Assembly (NCBI RefSeq): GCF_013340935.1
Contig: NZ_WHOS01000023.1
Span: forward strand, 43,304 to 107,303
Source: Azospirillum melinis
GTDB lineage: Bacteria; Pseudomonadota; Alphaproteobacteria; Azospirillales; Azospirillaceae
Length of the DNA stretch: 64,000 nt
Reading direction: 5' to 3'
The notes beneath the pieces were generated by a model. That model made no database searches. It had not been told where the DNA came from and saw nothing but the letters and a program-made list of their open reading frames with translations. This document shows, in pieces, positions 8,814-17,825 of this stretch; position 1 is the stretch's first letter; each line of letters starts with the position of its first letter. A program made the translations under genes and the position numbers.

Positions 8814-9228
8814 TCACAGGGGCTTGAGCCAGATGGTGCTGAAGTCGCTGACGCAAAGGCCCCACATGTTGATCGCGTCGGTCCCGCCGGACAGGTAGAC
8901 GAGGATGCCGTTCGTACCCGCTTCGCACCATGCCCCGCGGTCGCCAGTGTCCAGCAGGTCGCCCTGGGACGGGTTGAAGTCGTAGATCCAGTCGTTCCCG
9001 GCGCCGGGGCGGAACACGAACAGGTCAGGACCAGCGCCGCCCGACAGGCTGTCGTCGCCCGTGTCCCCGTTCAGCACGTCGTCGTCGAAGTTGCCGAGGA
9101 GGTCGTCCGCTCCCTGGCCGCCGTAGAGCGCGTCGTTCCCGAGGTTCCCGTACACCGCGTCCGCCGCCAGTTTGCCGTAGGCGTAGTCGGAGTCCTGCCC
9201 GACGAACAGGATGTCGGCGCCCCGGCAG
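8814..9228 (-). pseudogene. C-terminal fragment of an RTX (haemolysin-type Ca2+-binding) protein
   Basis: About 138 residues remain in frame. Nonapeptide-type repeats are clear: NLGNDALYGGQGADDLLG, DDVLNGDTGDDSLSGGAGPD, then a DLFVFRPGAGNDWIYDF end and a hydrophobic tail, as in type I secreted RTX proteins. An in-frame TGA immediately upstream (~9229) and unrelated sequence beyond show that the N-terminal portion has been lost. A GTG at 9155 could restart a short product, but a 5'-truncated remnant is the likelier reading. Confidence 0.75.
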
Positions 9229-9344
9229 AATCAAGGATGCACACCTGTGCTCAGGCCAGTGCCGCCCCAGATGCTTTCCCGCCCCCATGACCTCTCATCA
9301 GGCTCTTGGGCACTGGCTTCTTGTCGCCGCAGCCCGTGGGCTGC

Positions 9345-10301
9345 CTAGCCCTGCAACGGCTGGATCAGCATCGTCCAGAAGAGTTCTGCTCCGCCTTCGG
9401 CCGTCAGTTTCCCCTCACGGTCGGCGCCAGCATAGGAGGCCATGCCCGTCGACCTCAGGTAGAGGCTCTGGCTATCAGCATCGACGGAGATGCTCTCGTT
9501 CCAGGAATTGTCGGCTCCGTTTTCTTTAGCCGAATAGAAAAGCGTGTTGCGGCTGCTACCGAAGCCCCCCAGCCAGATCCGGCATCCCGACATTCGGCTG
9601 CCGTGGCGGAAGATGGTTGCCGAGAAGTGGTCGGCGTCGATGCGCCGGAACGACGTTTGAATCCCGGGATTCCGTCGCTCGAGTTCCTCCAGCGAGCCCT
9701 CGAAGTAGTTTGCGATGAAGCCGTACGCATCCTCCAGGAAGACGTGCCGGTCATGATCCGAGAACTCCTGCCGGATCCGGAGATTGCTGGACCTGGGGCG
9801 CTCCGGCACCGGCCCTGACGGCGCCGGGGGTCTCGCGGACGGGGTTCGCCTTACCGGTGAAGGCGCCATTGCCTCCACGGCCGACCTGATGGCGCGGGCG
9901 ACGTCCACCATGGCGTCGTCCTTGTCCGGCCACTTGGTGACCGGCTTTCCGTCCGTGGGCGTCGCCATCAGGCTGCTCAGCGGAGGGTGCATCCAGTCGC
10001 AGGGCCGGAGGATGACCGGGATGACCCTGGCCTCACCGGCTGCTTGGCGCTCCATGGCGCGGGTCATTTCCCGCTCGTAGCAGTAGTTCGAGGCGAGGAA
10101 ATCCGCGCTGACCAACAGGAGGACGACGTCCGCCTCCTCCAGATGCCTGCTGATCGTGCCATCCACGGCGTCACCCGCGAGGATCCTCCGGTCGTTCCAG
10201 ACCTCGATGAGCCCCTGGCGCCGGAGCATCGAAAGCTGGACCTCGAGCTCCTGCCGGAGCGCCTCGTCCTTGTGCGAGTAGGAGATGAACAGCTTCGCCA
10301 T
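9345..10301 (-). CDS. TIR-domain protein with a C-terminal accessory domain
   Basis: 318 residues from ATG 10301. Residues 1-~140 form a TIR domain: AKLFISYSHKDEALRQELE, GLIEVWNDRRILAGD, DVVLLLVSADFLASNYCYERE and VIPVILRPCDW. Glu76 or Glu78 in the CYERE segment is in the position of the catalytic Glu of TIR NADases. A Pro/Arg linker (~145-175) leads to a ~145-residue C-terminal domain (SDHDRHVFLEDAYGFIANYF ... LFWTMLIQPLQG) that I recognise only as a recurrent partner of bacterial TIR domains. Such proteins often degrade NAD+ in phage defence. It is divergent from a coiled-coil gene across a strong palindrome; no other defence partner is recognised. Confidence 0.88.
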   Translation of the reverse strand: MAKLFISYSHKDEALRQELEVQLSMLRRQGLIEVWNDRRILAGDAVDGTISRHLEEADVVLLLVSADFLASNYCYEREMTRAMERQAAGEARVIPVILRPCDWMHPPLSSLMATPTDGKPVTKWPDKDDAMVDVARAIRSAVEAMAPSPVRRTPSARPPAPSGPVPERPRSSNLRIRQEFSDHDRHVFLEDAYGFIANYFEGSLEELERRNPGIQTSFRRIDADHFSATIFRHGSRMSGCRIWLGGFGSSRNTLFYSAKENGADNSWNESISVDADSQSLYLRSTGMASYAGADREGKLTAEGGAELFWTMLIQPLQG

Positions 10302-10432
10302 GTCAGTTCCTGTTCGGTCGTGCCGCAAAGTACCAGGAATGATGCGGTCGCGCACTGGATCCGATTCCAGGTAGCCGAGCGGAGGCAGGCCAGGGTTCGC
10401 CCCGTTGCACATTGCCCGTTCACGCATGCCGG

Positions 10433-10461
10433 TTGACGTGACGCTGAACGCGCGTTATTTT
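10433..10461 (+). promoter_or_regulatory. Sigma70-like promoter of the coiled-coil operon
   Basis: TTGACG at 10433-10438, a 17-bp spacer, then TATTTT at 10456-10461. Transcription would start near 10468, in the middle of the palindrome that follows, leaving a short leader before the ATG at 10495. Confidence 0.6.
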
Positions 10462-10484
10462 CGTGTAACACGTAAATAGCGCGC
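10450..10484. promoter_or_regulatory. 35-bp near-perfect palindromic operator
   Basis: Symmetric about base 10467, with only two mismatched pairs among 17. The left arm reads GCGCGTTATTTTCGTG and the right CACGTAAATAGCGCGC around a TAA centre. It covers the -10 element and start point of the downstream gene, so a bound protein would block transcription. The small basic coiled-coil product of that gene is the obvious candidate autoregulator; the TIR gene on the other side may be affected too. Confidence 0.75.
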
Positions 10485-10494
10485 GGGGCGTAGC

Positions 10495-10845
10495 ATGGAT
10501 TGCCAGGACGAAAAGCCTCGGGCCGGTCGCGGGCGCCCGAAGACCCATGCAAGCGACAAGGAGCGGTGGAGGCTGCACAACGCGCGCCGTAAGGCGGCGT
10601 CCGAAGCGCTCAACGACCGACTGAGAGAAGTCGAAGGCGAACTCAGCGCCGCAAAGCAGGAGGTGGCTTTCCTGACTGCGAAGTTGAGCCGCCTCACCGA
10701 TGCTCTGGCCGAGGCCATCGCCATCATGCCCGCCGAACATTTCGAGAAGCTCGCCCGCTATATGTCGGAGACCCACGCGAACCCGCGGATGGGATCACCC
10801 GAGGCGGAGGCACAGGCAGCCGATCTGGAACCGAGGAGGGATTGA
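10495..10845 (+). CDS. Small basic coiled-coil protein (plasmid bZIP-like type)
   Basis: 116 residues. It begins with a GRGRPKTHASDKERWRLHNA basic segment (residues ~11-30; GRGRPK resembles an AT-hook), followed by a heptad-rich helix EALNDRLREVEGELSAAKQE to ~80. Similar short 'GRPK..D..R.R' proteins are frequent on plasmids and are thought to bind DNA through the basic region. The gene has its own promoter covered by a 35-bp palindrome and is followed one base after its stop by the next gene, so both are co-transcribed. Role in plasmid maintenance or as an autorepressor is inferred. Confidence 0.7.
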   Translation: MDCQDEKPRAGRGRPKTHASDKERWRLHNARRKAASEALNDRLREVEGELSAAKQEVAFLTAKLSRLTDALAEAIAIMPAEHFEKLARYMSETHANPRMGSPEAEAQAADLEPRRD

Positions 10846-10846
10846 T

Positions 10847-12460
10847 ATGGCCCGCCGTCATAATGCGCCCCTCCTGGTCGAGCTACTCGCCAACGGCATC
10901 GATCCACTGGCACCGGGTTCCTATAACCGCAGCCTCATGTTGCTTTCTGATGCCGCTCACTCTGCATTGTTCAAGTCGCTCTCCGTGGCGCCGTCCGTCC
11001 TCACGGCTGCAAACTGCATTCTCCAGCTGGGCGAGCAGCCTCGCCAGATCGTCTTCGACGCCATCGACCTCGCGGCGCTGATCGACGGGGCTTTGTGGCT
11101 CGAATTCGACATGCCAAATGGTTGCGATGCTTCCGAGGCAGGGGAAACCGTCAGCCAGCCAGGTGGACGGCTTCTGCGTGAGGGGTGGCTGATCACGAAG
11201 GAGGTCGGAAGCGGTTCGAACGTCAGCTTTACAGCATGTCGTTTCGGCGAGCGTGAAACGGCTTTCGAAGCTGAGCGCTTCATAATCCGTATCGTCCGAC
11301 AGTTGGGTGTGAGGTATGGGGTCGTTGTCGATCCGGTGCTGGACTCGACCAAGTTGTCACCCGAAGAGAAGGCAGCTGTGCCGGAACTTGGCGCCGGGAT
11401 CCTGTCTCTCCTGGCCGTTCTGGGTGCGCCGAGGCTTACGGAGATCGTTGATGCGAAACTGGATAGGCGTGGTGGGCTAACGCGTCTGCGGGAATACAGG
11501 ATGGCGTCACCATGGACGGATCTCGATCGGAATGGGGTTCCGATGTTGCCGCGGGCCGTGCGCTCGGGGCTCCTCTACGACGAGCTCATGGATTCATTCG
11601 ATCTGAACGAGGGGCTGATCTGGTCTGGCCGCAGCTTGTTCAACAGCGCTGAAGAGCGCCTCCGCGCGTTGGAGGTCACCGCTGGGCGTCGGGATATGCT
11701 GAAGGCCGCAGAGCCCTTCGTCCTCGGAGCCTCGGTGGCAGAGAGTGCCGCCATCGTTGCGGCTGAGGAGCGCACTGGGATGGAGGAGGCGCGCCGACAG
11801 CTTGCCCTACCTTTCCCGAGAGCCTGGTTGGAGTGGCAGGGTGTCGAGTGCGGCCTCCCAGGCCAGCGCTGGGGCATGTTCATCGAAGCTCTCGATGAGA
11901 ACGTCCGGGGGGATGCTCGCGGCATCATCTTCCCAGCACGCCTGCTGGAGCGCCTTGAATGGGAAGACATCACTAGGTTGAAGGGGTTCTGTTTCCTTCT
12001 GCGAATCTCCAACCCGGATGAACCGATCGTCAGCTTCCCGGAGGCTTACCTTCCGGCTGGCGTGGATCCCGCTTCCATCGACCAGCACCTCTTCGGCAGG
12101 TTCATCCTGGCGGTCCTCACCTTTCTGACCCAGCCACGGATGACGGAGACCCGCGTCAGGGAGCATCCGGAGCGCGTGCGCTCGAACCGGGTGCGCGCGG
12201 AACGCCGCCTCGCTCCCCTCGGAACCGTTCGGGAGATCCGATTGCTCATCGACGAACCTCCGTCCAGCGGATCGGGCGCGCGCACGGGAGGTGGCCCAGT
12301 CCAGAGCGGAACGATGCCTCGCCACCAGGTCAGGGCGTTCTGGCGGTACCGGATGGGCAAGCTGGAGTTTGTTCGGCCGCACTGGCGGGGGTCGGAAGCC
12401 AACGGCATCTCGCGTCGCCGTTACCTCGTCATGCAAGGCGGTGATCAAAGGGCTGCTTAG
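10847..12460 (+). CDS. Unrecognised 537-residue protein, operon with the coiled-coil gene
   Basis: Starts at ATG 10847, one base after the preceding stop, with a GAGGAGGG ribosome site. No domain is recognised with certainty. The sequence is soluble, moderately acidic and well-formed. Its last ~45 residues (RHQVRAFWRYRMGKLEFV, then a PHWRG segment) resemble the conserved C-terminus of phage- and plasmid-borne AcrVA2-like proteins, which is a weak clue only. ARRHNAPLLVELLANGIDP opens the protein. Co-expression with the palindrome-controlled coiled-coil gene suggests a plasmid or prophage-borne function. Nothing indicates enzymatic activity. Confidence 0.7.
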   Translation: MARRHNAPLLVELLANGIDPLAPGSYNRSLMLLSDAAHSALFKSLSVAPSVLTAANCILQLGEQPRQIVFDAIDLAALIDGALWLEFDMPNGCDASEAGETVSQPGGRLLREGWLITKEVGSGSNVSFTACRFGERETAFEAERFIIRIVRQLGVRYGVVVDPVLDSTKLSPEEKAAVPELGAGILSLLAVLGAPRLTEIVDAKLDRRGGLTRLREYRMASPWTDLDRNGVPMLPRAVRSGLLYDELMDSFDLNEGLIWSGRSLFNSAEERLRALEVTAGRRDMLKAAEPFVLGASVAESAAIVAAEERTGMEEARRQLALPFPRAWLEWQGVECGLPGQRWGMFIEALDENVRGDARGIIFPARLLERLEWEDITRLKGFCFLLRISNPDEPIVSFPEAYLPAGVDPASIDQHLFGRFILAVLTFLTQPRMTETRVREHPERVRSNRVRAERRLAPLGTVREIRLLIDEPPSSGSGARTGGGPVQSGTMPRHQVRAFWRYRMGKLEFVRPHWRGSEANGISRRRYLVMQGGDQRAA

Positions 12461-12756
12461 AGGCCTAGACTAGACACAGCTTGGCGTCTGCCGGATCGGG
12501 TCCGTCGCTGGCGCCAGAAGCACAAGCCGAGCCAAGCAAGCGACCCGACCCCAAACGCCAGCAAGTCCAGTGGCCGTCCTGACCAAGCTGTCGATGTCCT
12601 GCTTGCCGAGGCGGGTCGTGACCAGCGCACGGATCAGGGTGTGGGGACGGCACCGATGGGATCGGCGACGTGGACGCCCAAGCTCCCAACCTCGGCAGCG
12701 GACCGTCTTCGCAAGTGCGACTGGCCCGGCAGTCGGGAATCCAGCACAATCCCGGC
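12461..12756. other. Intergenic stretch before recD2
   Basis: No supported gene. It must hold the recD2 promoter; the frame of recD2 is open from 12670 but the segment before 12757 is not family-like. Confidence 0.4.
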
Positions 12757-14940
12757 ATGAGCGGGCAAGCCATCGCGTCATCGACGGAGTCCCTGGCAGG
12801 GCTGGTGGAGCGCGTGACCTTTCACAGCGCCGAGACCGGCTTTTGCGTGCTCCGGGTGAAGGTCCGGGGGCATCGGGATCTTGTTGTTGTGGTCGGCCAC
12901 GCGGCGATGATCTCGGCCGGGGAATGGATCCAGGCGAGCGGCAGCTGGGTCAACGATCGCACCCATGGCCTCCAGTTCAAGGCCGCCTTCCTGAAGGCGA
13001 CGCAGCCGACGACGCTGGAGGGCATCGAGAAGTACCTGGGCTCCGGCATGATCAAGGGCATCGGCCCGGTCTACGCCAAGAAGCTGGTGAAGGCGTTCGG
13101 CGAGGCCGTGTTCGACGTCATCGAGGCCGAACCCGGTCGCCTGCGCGAGGTCACGGGCATCGGGCCCAGGCGGGCCGACCGCATCGTCAAAGGATGGGCC
13201 GACCAGCGGGCGATCGGGGAGATCATGCTGTTCCTGCACGCCAACGGCGTCGGGACCTCCAGGGCCGTCAGGATCTACAAGACCTACGGGCAGGAGGCCA
13301 TCCAACTCATCACTGAGAACCCATACCGGCTGGCCAGGGACATCCGCGGCATAGGCTTCAAGACCGCTGATGCCATCGCCGCCAAGCTGGGCATCGAGAA
13401 GACGGCCATGGTCCGCGTCCGGGCAGGCATCGGCTATGCGCTGGCCGAAGCTATGGACGAGGGGCACTGCGGCCTGCCGGTGGAGGAGCTGGAGAAGCTG
13501 GCCAGCGAACTCCTGGAGGTCGGCACCGACTTGGTGGCCGAGGCGCTGGCGGACGAGCTTCGTGACGGCGCCGTCATAGCCGACCAGCTGGAGGGCAGGG
13601 AGTGCGTCTTCCTGGCCGGGCTGTACCGGGCCGAGCAGGCCATCGCCGCCCGTCTGCGGGGGCTTGCGGCCGGGACGCTGCCCTGGCCCGCCGTCGACAT
13701 GGAGAAGGCGCTGGAGTGGGTGGAGGGAAAGACGGGATTGACGCTGGCGCCGAGCCAGCGGGAGGCTGTCCGCCTTGCCCTGGCCTCCAAGGTCATGGTC
13801 ATCACCGGCGGCCCGGGTGTCGGTAAGACGACCCTGGTCAACTCCATCCTGAAGATCCTGGCCGCCAAGCACATCCGGATCCTGCTGTGCGCCCCGACCG
13901 GCCGGGCGGCCAAGCGGCTCTCCGAGAGCACCGGGCTGGAGGCCAGGACCATCCACCGGATGCTCGCCTTCGACCCGGCTGCCGGAGGCTTCAAGCACAG
14001 CGAGGAGAACCGGTTGGAATGCGATCTGCTCGTCGTCGACGAGACGTCCATGGTGGACGTGCCGCTGATGAACGCGCTGCTGAAGGCGACCCCTGACAGA
14101 TCGGCCCTGATCCTGGTCGGCGATGTCGACCAGTTGCCGTCGGTGGGACCGGGGCAGGTGCTGGCCGACGTGATCGCATCCGGCGCCGTACCCTTGGTGC
14201 GCTTGACCGAAGTGTTCCGACAGGCGGCGGCCAGCCGCATCATCGTCAACGCGCACCGCATCAACCAGGGCCAGATGCCGGACCTGACGCCCGTAGAAGG
14301 CTCGGACTTCTACTTCGTCGAGGCGGCGGAGCCTGAGGACGGCGTTCGCAAGCTCATCGAAGTTGTTCGGAACCGCATTCCGAAGCGCTTCGGCCTGGAC
14401 CCCGTGCGCGACGTCCAGGTGCTCTGTCCGATGAACCGCGGGGGTCTCGGTGCCCGGTCGTTGAACGTGGAACTCCAGGCGGTCCTGAACCCGCCGGGCG
14501 ATGTCCGGGTTGAGCGCTTCGGCTGGACCTACTGCGTCGGCGACAAGGTGATGCAGACCGAGAACGACTACGAGAAGGAGGTCTATAATGGCGACCTGGG
14601 CGTCATCACCGCAATGGACCCGGAGAACAGCGAACTGCTGATCGACTTCGACGGCCGTGAGGTGGCCTACGACTTCGGCGAACTGGACCGGGTGTCACTG
14701 GCCTACGCGACGACGATCCACAAGAGCCAGGGGTCCGAGTACCCGGCTGTCGTCATCCCGCTGGCGATGCAACATTGGACGATGCTGAGGCGCAATCTCG
14801 TCTACACCGGCGTCACCCGCGGGAAGCGGCTGGTCGTCGTCGTGGGCCAGCGGAAGGCGCTCGGGATGGCGGTGCGGGCACGGCAGGAGGGTCGCCGGTG
14901 GTCGAAGCTGAAGGAATGGCTTCTGACAAAATCGGCCTGA
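12757..14940 (+). CDS. recD2: RecD2-type superfamily 1B DNA helicase
   Basis: 727 residues from ATG 12757. An OB-like N-terminal domain (GLVERVTFHSAETGFCVLRV) precedes tandem helix-hairpin-helix motifs (GIGPVYAKKLVKAFG, VTGIGPRRADRIVKGW), then the motor: Walker A GGPGVGKTTLVNS (~residue 352), CAPTGRAAKRLSE, Walker B LLVVDETSMVD, the Q/S-T motif VGDVDQLPSVGPG, and C-terminal TIHKSQGSEYPAVVIP with NLVYTGVTR. RecD2 unwinds DNA 5'-3' and acts in repair without RecBC. Slightly below the usual ~740-residue length. It stands as a single gene. Confidence 0.93.
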   Translation: MSGQAIASSTESLAGLVERVTFHSAETGFCVLRVKVRGHRDLVVVVGHAAMISAGEWIQASGSWVNDRTHGLQFKAAFLKATQPTTLEGIEKYLGSGMIKGIGPVYAKKLVKAFGEAVFDVIEAEPGRLREVTGIGPRRADRIVKGWADQRAIGEIMLFLHANGVGTSRAVRIYKTYGQEAIQLITENPYRLARDIRGIGFKTADAIAAKLGIEKTAMVRVRAGIGYALAEAMDEGHCGLPVEELEKLASELLEVGTDLVAEALADELRDGAVIADQLEGRECVFLAGLYRAEQAIAARLRGLAAGTLPWPAVDMEKALEWVEGKTGLTLAPSQREAVRLALASKVMVITGGPGVGKTTLVNSILKILAAKHIRILLCAPTGRAAKRLSESTGLEARTIHRMLAFDPAAGGFKHSEENRLECDLLVVDETSMVDVPLMNALLKATPDRSALILVGDVDQLPSVGPGQVLADVIASGAVPLVRLTEVFRQAAASRIIVNAHRINQGQMPDLTPVEGSDFYFVEAAEPEDGVRKLIEVVRNRIPKRFGLDPVRDVQVLCPMNRGGLGARSLNVELQAVLNPPGDVRVERFGWTYCVGDKVMQTENDYEKEVYNGDLGVITAMDPENSELLIDFDGREVAYDFGELDRVSLAYATTIHKSQGSEYPAVVIPLAMQHWTMLRRNLVYTGVTRGKRLVVVVGQRKALGMAVRARQEGRRWSKLKEWLLTKSA

Positions 14941-15562
14941 CAGCGGCGGGAATGTCTTCCTCTGGCCCAAGGGGCCACGTCCGCTCCGGAAGGGCTTGCT
15001 TCAGGGAGTGGGGGGCACTCGCGTGCCTCTGTCGTGATCAGGTGACCCTCGAACTCGAGAGTGACCCTGTCCAAGCTTGAGGAACCATGAAGCTGCCGCC
15101 TTTCCATATCTGTCACCTCCTGCGTGCAGGCCGTGTTCACGCAAATTCGCTCGCACCGGATCTGGTCGCCTGAGGCAAGGCTCCCGGACCGTCCGACGCC
15201 AGCATAATCTCCGAATCCAAGAGAGCGGCTCGAACCGCATCTATGCGGCCGCGGGGGTATCACGTGCGACCGCTGCATGATCGATGAGGCATCCACCGGG
15301 GCGCGCCGCCTTGGTGGTCAATTCCGCGATCATCCGCTGCCGTCTCACCATCGCCCGCGAATGGTCCGCAGAGATGACAATTCCAAGCCTATCTAAGCAG
15401 CGATACTTGACGATAAAATGTTACATAGATTATGAAATAGTCAACCAGAGGGTTGGGATCCAGTGTGTCCGCTGTGGTCTTTTTTGCTGAAGAAAGAAAA
15501 GTGCGGCACTAGTTTGAGTAAATTCATACTACGAGCGGAATCTTTTAAGTAAGGCGCGAGAA
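14941..15562. other. Intergenic region at the start of the AT-rich island
   Basis: No supported gene in 620 bp. Base composition changes from GC-rich to visibly AT-rich near 15380. This marks the left edge of the foreign island that carries the Tyr/Pro-rich protein operon. Confidence 0.6.
15407..15436 (+). promoter_or_regulatory. Candidate promoter of the Tyr/Pro-rich operon
   Basis: TTGACG (15407-15412), 18-bp spacer, TATGAA (15431-15436). It would give a leader of roughly 120 nt before the ATG at 15563. Confidence 0.45.
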
Positions 15563-16585
15563 ATGACATACGTTCCAGGGTTCTATTCTCCAGGATTTTA
15601 CTCTCCTGGATTTTATGCGTATAGCTATGGGTACGTCCCTGGCATGTACGTGCCTGGTATTTATGTGCCTGGTTATTACTATCCATCTTACATGCCTTCG
15701 TATTCATACGTTTCCTCATATTACTATCCGTCGTACATTCCATCTTCTTACTATGTGTCTTCTTATACTCCATCGTACATCCCCTCTTATTACACTCCTT
15801 CCTATTATATTCCATCATATACGCCAAGCACGCCCAACCCCTTGGCTGGTACAGATGGTAACGATTACCTCGTTGGAACATATTCCAATGATTACATTAC
15901 AGGTAAACTTGGAAACGACACCCTCGTTGGTAGCGTTGGTAACGATACCATGGACGGTGGCGCTGGTATCGACTATGCATATTTCTCTGTCGATAGGAGC
16001 AAGGTTAATATTATCAACGTATCGCGCGATAGCTCTTTGGGATTTACATTAACTGACCCCCTGTTCAATGTCACAAATCTTCAAAACATCGAGCATGTTT
16101 TGTTGAATGGCAAAAACTATGATGTAGATGATTTAATATATGGCCATGATGCAATCCACCGCTTCTTCAACAAGAAGACTGGGGTGCATTTTTATACCGC
16201 ATCAATTGATGAAGCTACTACATTAAAGGAAGCAAAGGATTCGGATCTTCGATATGAGGGCGTATCTTTCCAAGCCAGCGAAAGCGAGACAGGTACGGCA
16301 AATGTTTATAGATTTCTTAATACATCCACAGGAACCCATTTTTATACGTCGTCAGATGTTGAGAAGGAAGCAGTCCAAAAGCTATCGACATTTAGTTATG
16401 AAGGGGTAGCTTACAAAGCATTTAACAATTCTTCCCCTGGAACAAGTCCGCTCTACAGGCTTTTTAATACCGCAACTGGAGCGCACTTCTATACGGCATC
16501 CGAGGCAGAGATGAGTACGGTTTCGAAGACGACTGCCACTTACCGTTACGAAGGCGTTGCTTATTGGATATACGCCACATCCTGA
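15563..16585 (+). CDS. Tyr/Pro/Ser-rich repeat protein with RTX and three DUF5648 modules
   Basis: 340 residues. Residues 1-~93 are low-complexity: 28 Tyr and 15 Pro in the first 90, first as PG-F/M/I/Y-Y repeats (PGFYSPGFYSPGFY), then PSY repeats (PSYMPSY, PSYYTPSYYIPSY). Residues ~95-140 are RTX-type calcium-binding repeats (GTDGNDYLVG, GKLGNDTLVG, GSVGNDTMDGGAGIDYA). Three DUF5648 modules follow at ~198-238, 248-287 and 297-337 (HRFFNKKTGVHFYT...YEGV). No Sec signal is present, so type I secretion is plausible. It is the first gene of an AT-rich overlapping operon with two 2OG-Fe(II) oxygenase-like genes. A structural or adhesive surface protein modified by its neighbours is my inference. 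Confidence 0.9.
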   Translation: MTYVPGFYSPGFYSPGFYAYSYGYVPGMYVPGIYVPGYYYPSYMPSYSYVSSYYYPSYIPSSYYVSSYTPSYIPSYYTPSYYIPSYTPSTPNPLAGTDGNDYLVGTYSNDYITGKLGNDTLVGSVGNDTMDGGAGIDYAYFSVDRSKVNIINVSRDSSLGFTLTDPLFNVTNLQNIEHVLLNGKNYDVDDLIYGHDAIHRFFNKKTGVHFYTASIDEATTLKEAKDSDLRYEGVSFQASESETGTANVYRFLNTSTGTHFYTSSDVEKEAVQKLSTFSYEGVAYKAFNNSSPGTSPLYRLFNTATGAHFYTASEAEMSTVSKTTATYRYEGVAYWIYATS

Positions 16586-16599
16586 ATGGTTGACAAAGA

Positions 16600-17178
16600 A
16601 TGATGACAAGTAACACTCCATATCAAGTCTATTCTGGACAGATTGAGCCAGAACTTCTTGATGCGATTGAAGCTATCTGTAATCGTCAACGGCTCATGAA
16701 GGGGACTGTTGGCGCTGGGCAAGGGGATTTGAACGAGAGTTACCGAAACTCGGATATTGCCTTCCTTCCGGAAGGTCATTGGACAATGGGGTTGCTTTAC
16801 CATTTCGCAGCAGTCGCCAACGCGCAAGCGTGGCGTTATGATATTGCGGCCCCCAGCCCTGTTCAGCTTACACGGTATGGCGCCGGACAGTTCTACAATT
16901 GGCATCGAGATAGTGGAGGCGAACCACCGCAAGCTCGCATGGTTCGTAAGATCAGCGTCATTCTTCAGCTGTCTGATCCTTCGACTTATGAAGGGGGAAC
17001 TGTTGAGTTCAAGCTCGGTGAAGAGACCGACGAGCCGAGAATTGTACCTGCACTAGAAGCAAAAAGCCGAGGCTCCGTCATCGTTTTCCCAAGTTGGCTG
17101 CCACATCGCGTGACAGAGGTTACGAACGGTGAACGCAGATCGCTGGTGAACTGGGTTGTTGGCCCGCCTTTCCGATGA
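16600..17178 (+). CDS. 2OG-Fe(II) oxygenase, prolyl-4-hydroxylase-like (PKHD type)
   Basis: 192 residues starting 14 bp after the Tyr/Pro-rich gene. The double-stranded beta-helix metal site is complete: His102 and Asp104 in YNWHRD, distal His169 in SWLPHRVTEV, and Arg179/Arg180 placed to bind 2-oxoglutarate. VQLTRYGAGQFYNWHRD is the hallmark of PKHD-type hydroxylases, and GGTVEF and KSRGSVIVFPSW complete the fold. These enzymes use O2 and 2-oxoglutarate to hydroxylate prolines or related substrates. The neighbouring Pro/Tyr-rich protein is the natural candidate substrate (inference). Its stop overlaps the next start as ATGA. Confidence 0.88.
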   Translation: MMTSNTPYQVYSGQIEPELLDAIEAICNRQRLMKGTVGAGQGDLNESYRNSDIAFLPEGHWTMGLLYHFAAVANAQAWRYDIAAPSPVQLTRYGAGQFYNWHRDSGGEPPQARMVRKISVILQLSDPSTYEGGTVEFKLGEETDEPRIVPALEAKSRGSVIVFPSWLPHRVTEVTNGERRSLVNWVVGPPFR

Positions 17179-17825
17179 CCCTTGATAATCTCTCTCTCCG
17201 TCTCCAAGAAATGGTTCCCCATTTCTCAGAGCGAGGCTATGCAGTCGTACCGGTCCCAGAAAATCTCTATTCTACTCTGCTGGAGATTTTCATAGAGGGC
17301 CGGTACATGTTCGATGCGTTTTTGCCGGAGAAACCACACGGCATTGTCGAAAGTGCTGACCGAGCGCCAACTCTTGTCCTTGGTGGAACTGGATTTGGTG
17401 ACAATAGGCCATCACTTATACACGAAAGCCCTCAACTGATCCAAATTCTGGAAGATTTCTGTGGGTGCAGTCTAAAGCCAACTTATTGGTATGGCCCTCG
17501 CTTGTACCAACGCGGAGCGATCCTGCACGAGCACATTGATCGTCCTTTATCGCACATCATCAGCGCCTCAATGCATGTGGACTCTGATTTAGATGAGCCC
17601 TGGAATATCTCAGTTGAAAGCGGGGGTATTAAGAAAGAAGTTAATATCGAAAAGGGGCACATGCTATTATACGAGGGTGTGCGCTTAAATCATTTCCGTA
17701 AAGCTCCTCTGAATGGGCGATGGTATGCCGGAACATTCATGCACTATACCGTATCCGACTCAAGAGTACTTCCAACCGACTACCTTGAACTCGCCCAACA
17801 GGCTCAGCCATGCTTTCGTTTCTGA
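17175..17825 (+). CDS. Second 2OG-Fe(II) oxygenase-like protein
   Basis: 216 residues, ATGA-coupled to the preceding oxygenase. A second, differently built putative oxygenase: RLYQRGAILHEHIDRPLSH contains His120-x-Asp122, LNHFRKAPLNGRWYAGTFMHY supplies His173 and Arg182, and MLLYEGVRLNHF is the usual second metal-ligand strand. It resembles uncharacterised phage/marine bacterial 2OG enzymes more than PKHD proteins. Its substrate is unknown; co-expression suggests it acts on the same repeat protein or finishes its modification. It overlaps the next gene by 16 bp. Confidence 0.72.
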   Translation: MTLDNLSLRLQEMVPHFSERGYAVVPVPENLYSTLLEIFIEGRYMFDAFLPEKPHGIVESADRAPTLVLGGTGFGDNRPSLIHESPQLIQILEDFCGCSLKPTYWYGPRLYQRGAILHEHIDRPLSHIISASMHVDSDLDEPWNISVESGGIKKEVNIEKGHMLLYEGVRLNHFRKAPLNGRWYAGTFMHYTVSDSRVLPTDYLELAQQAQPCFRF

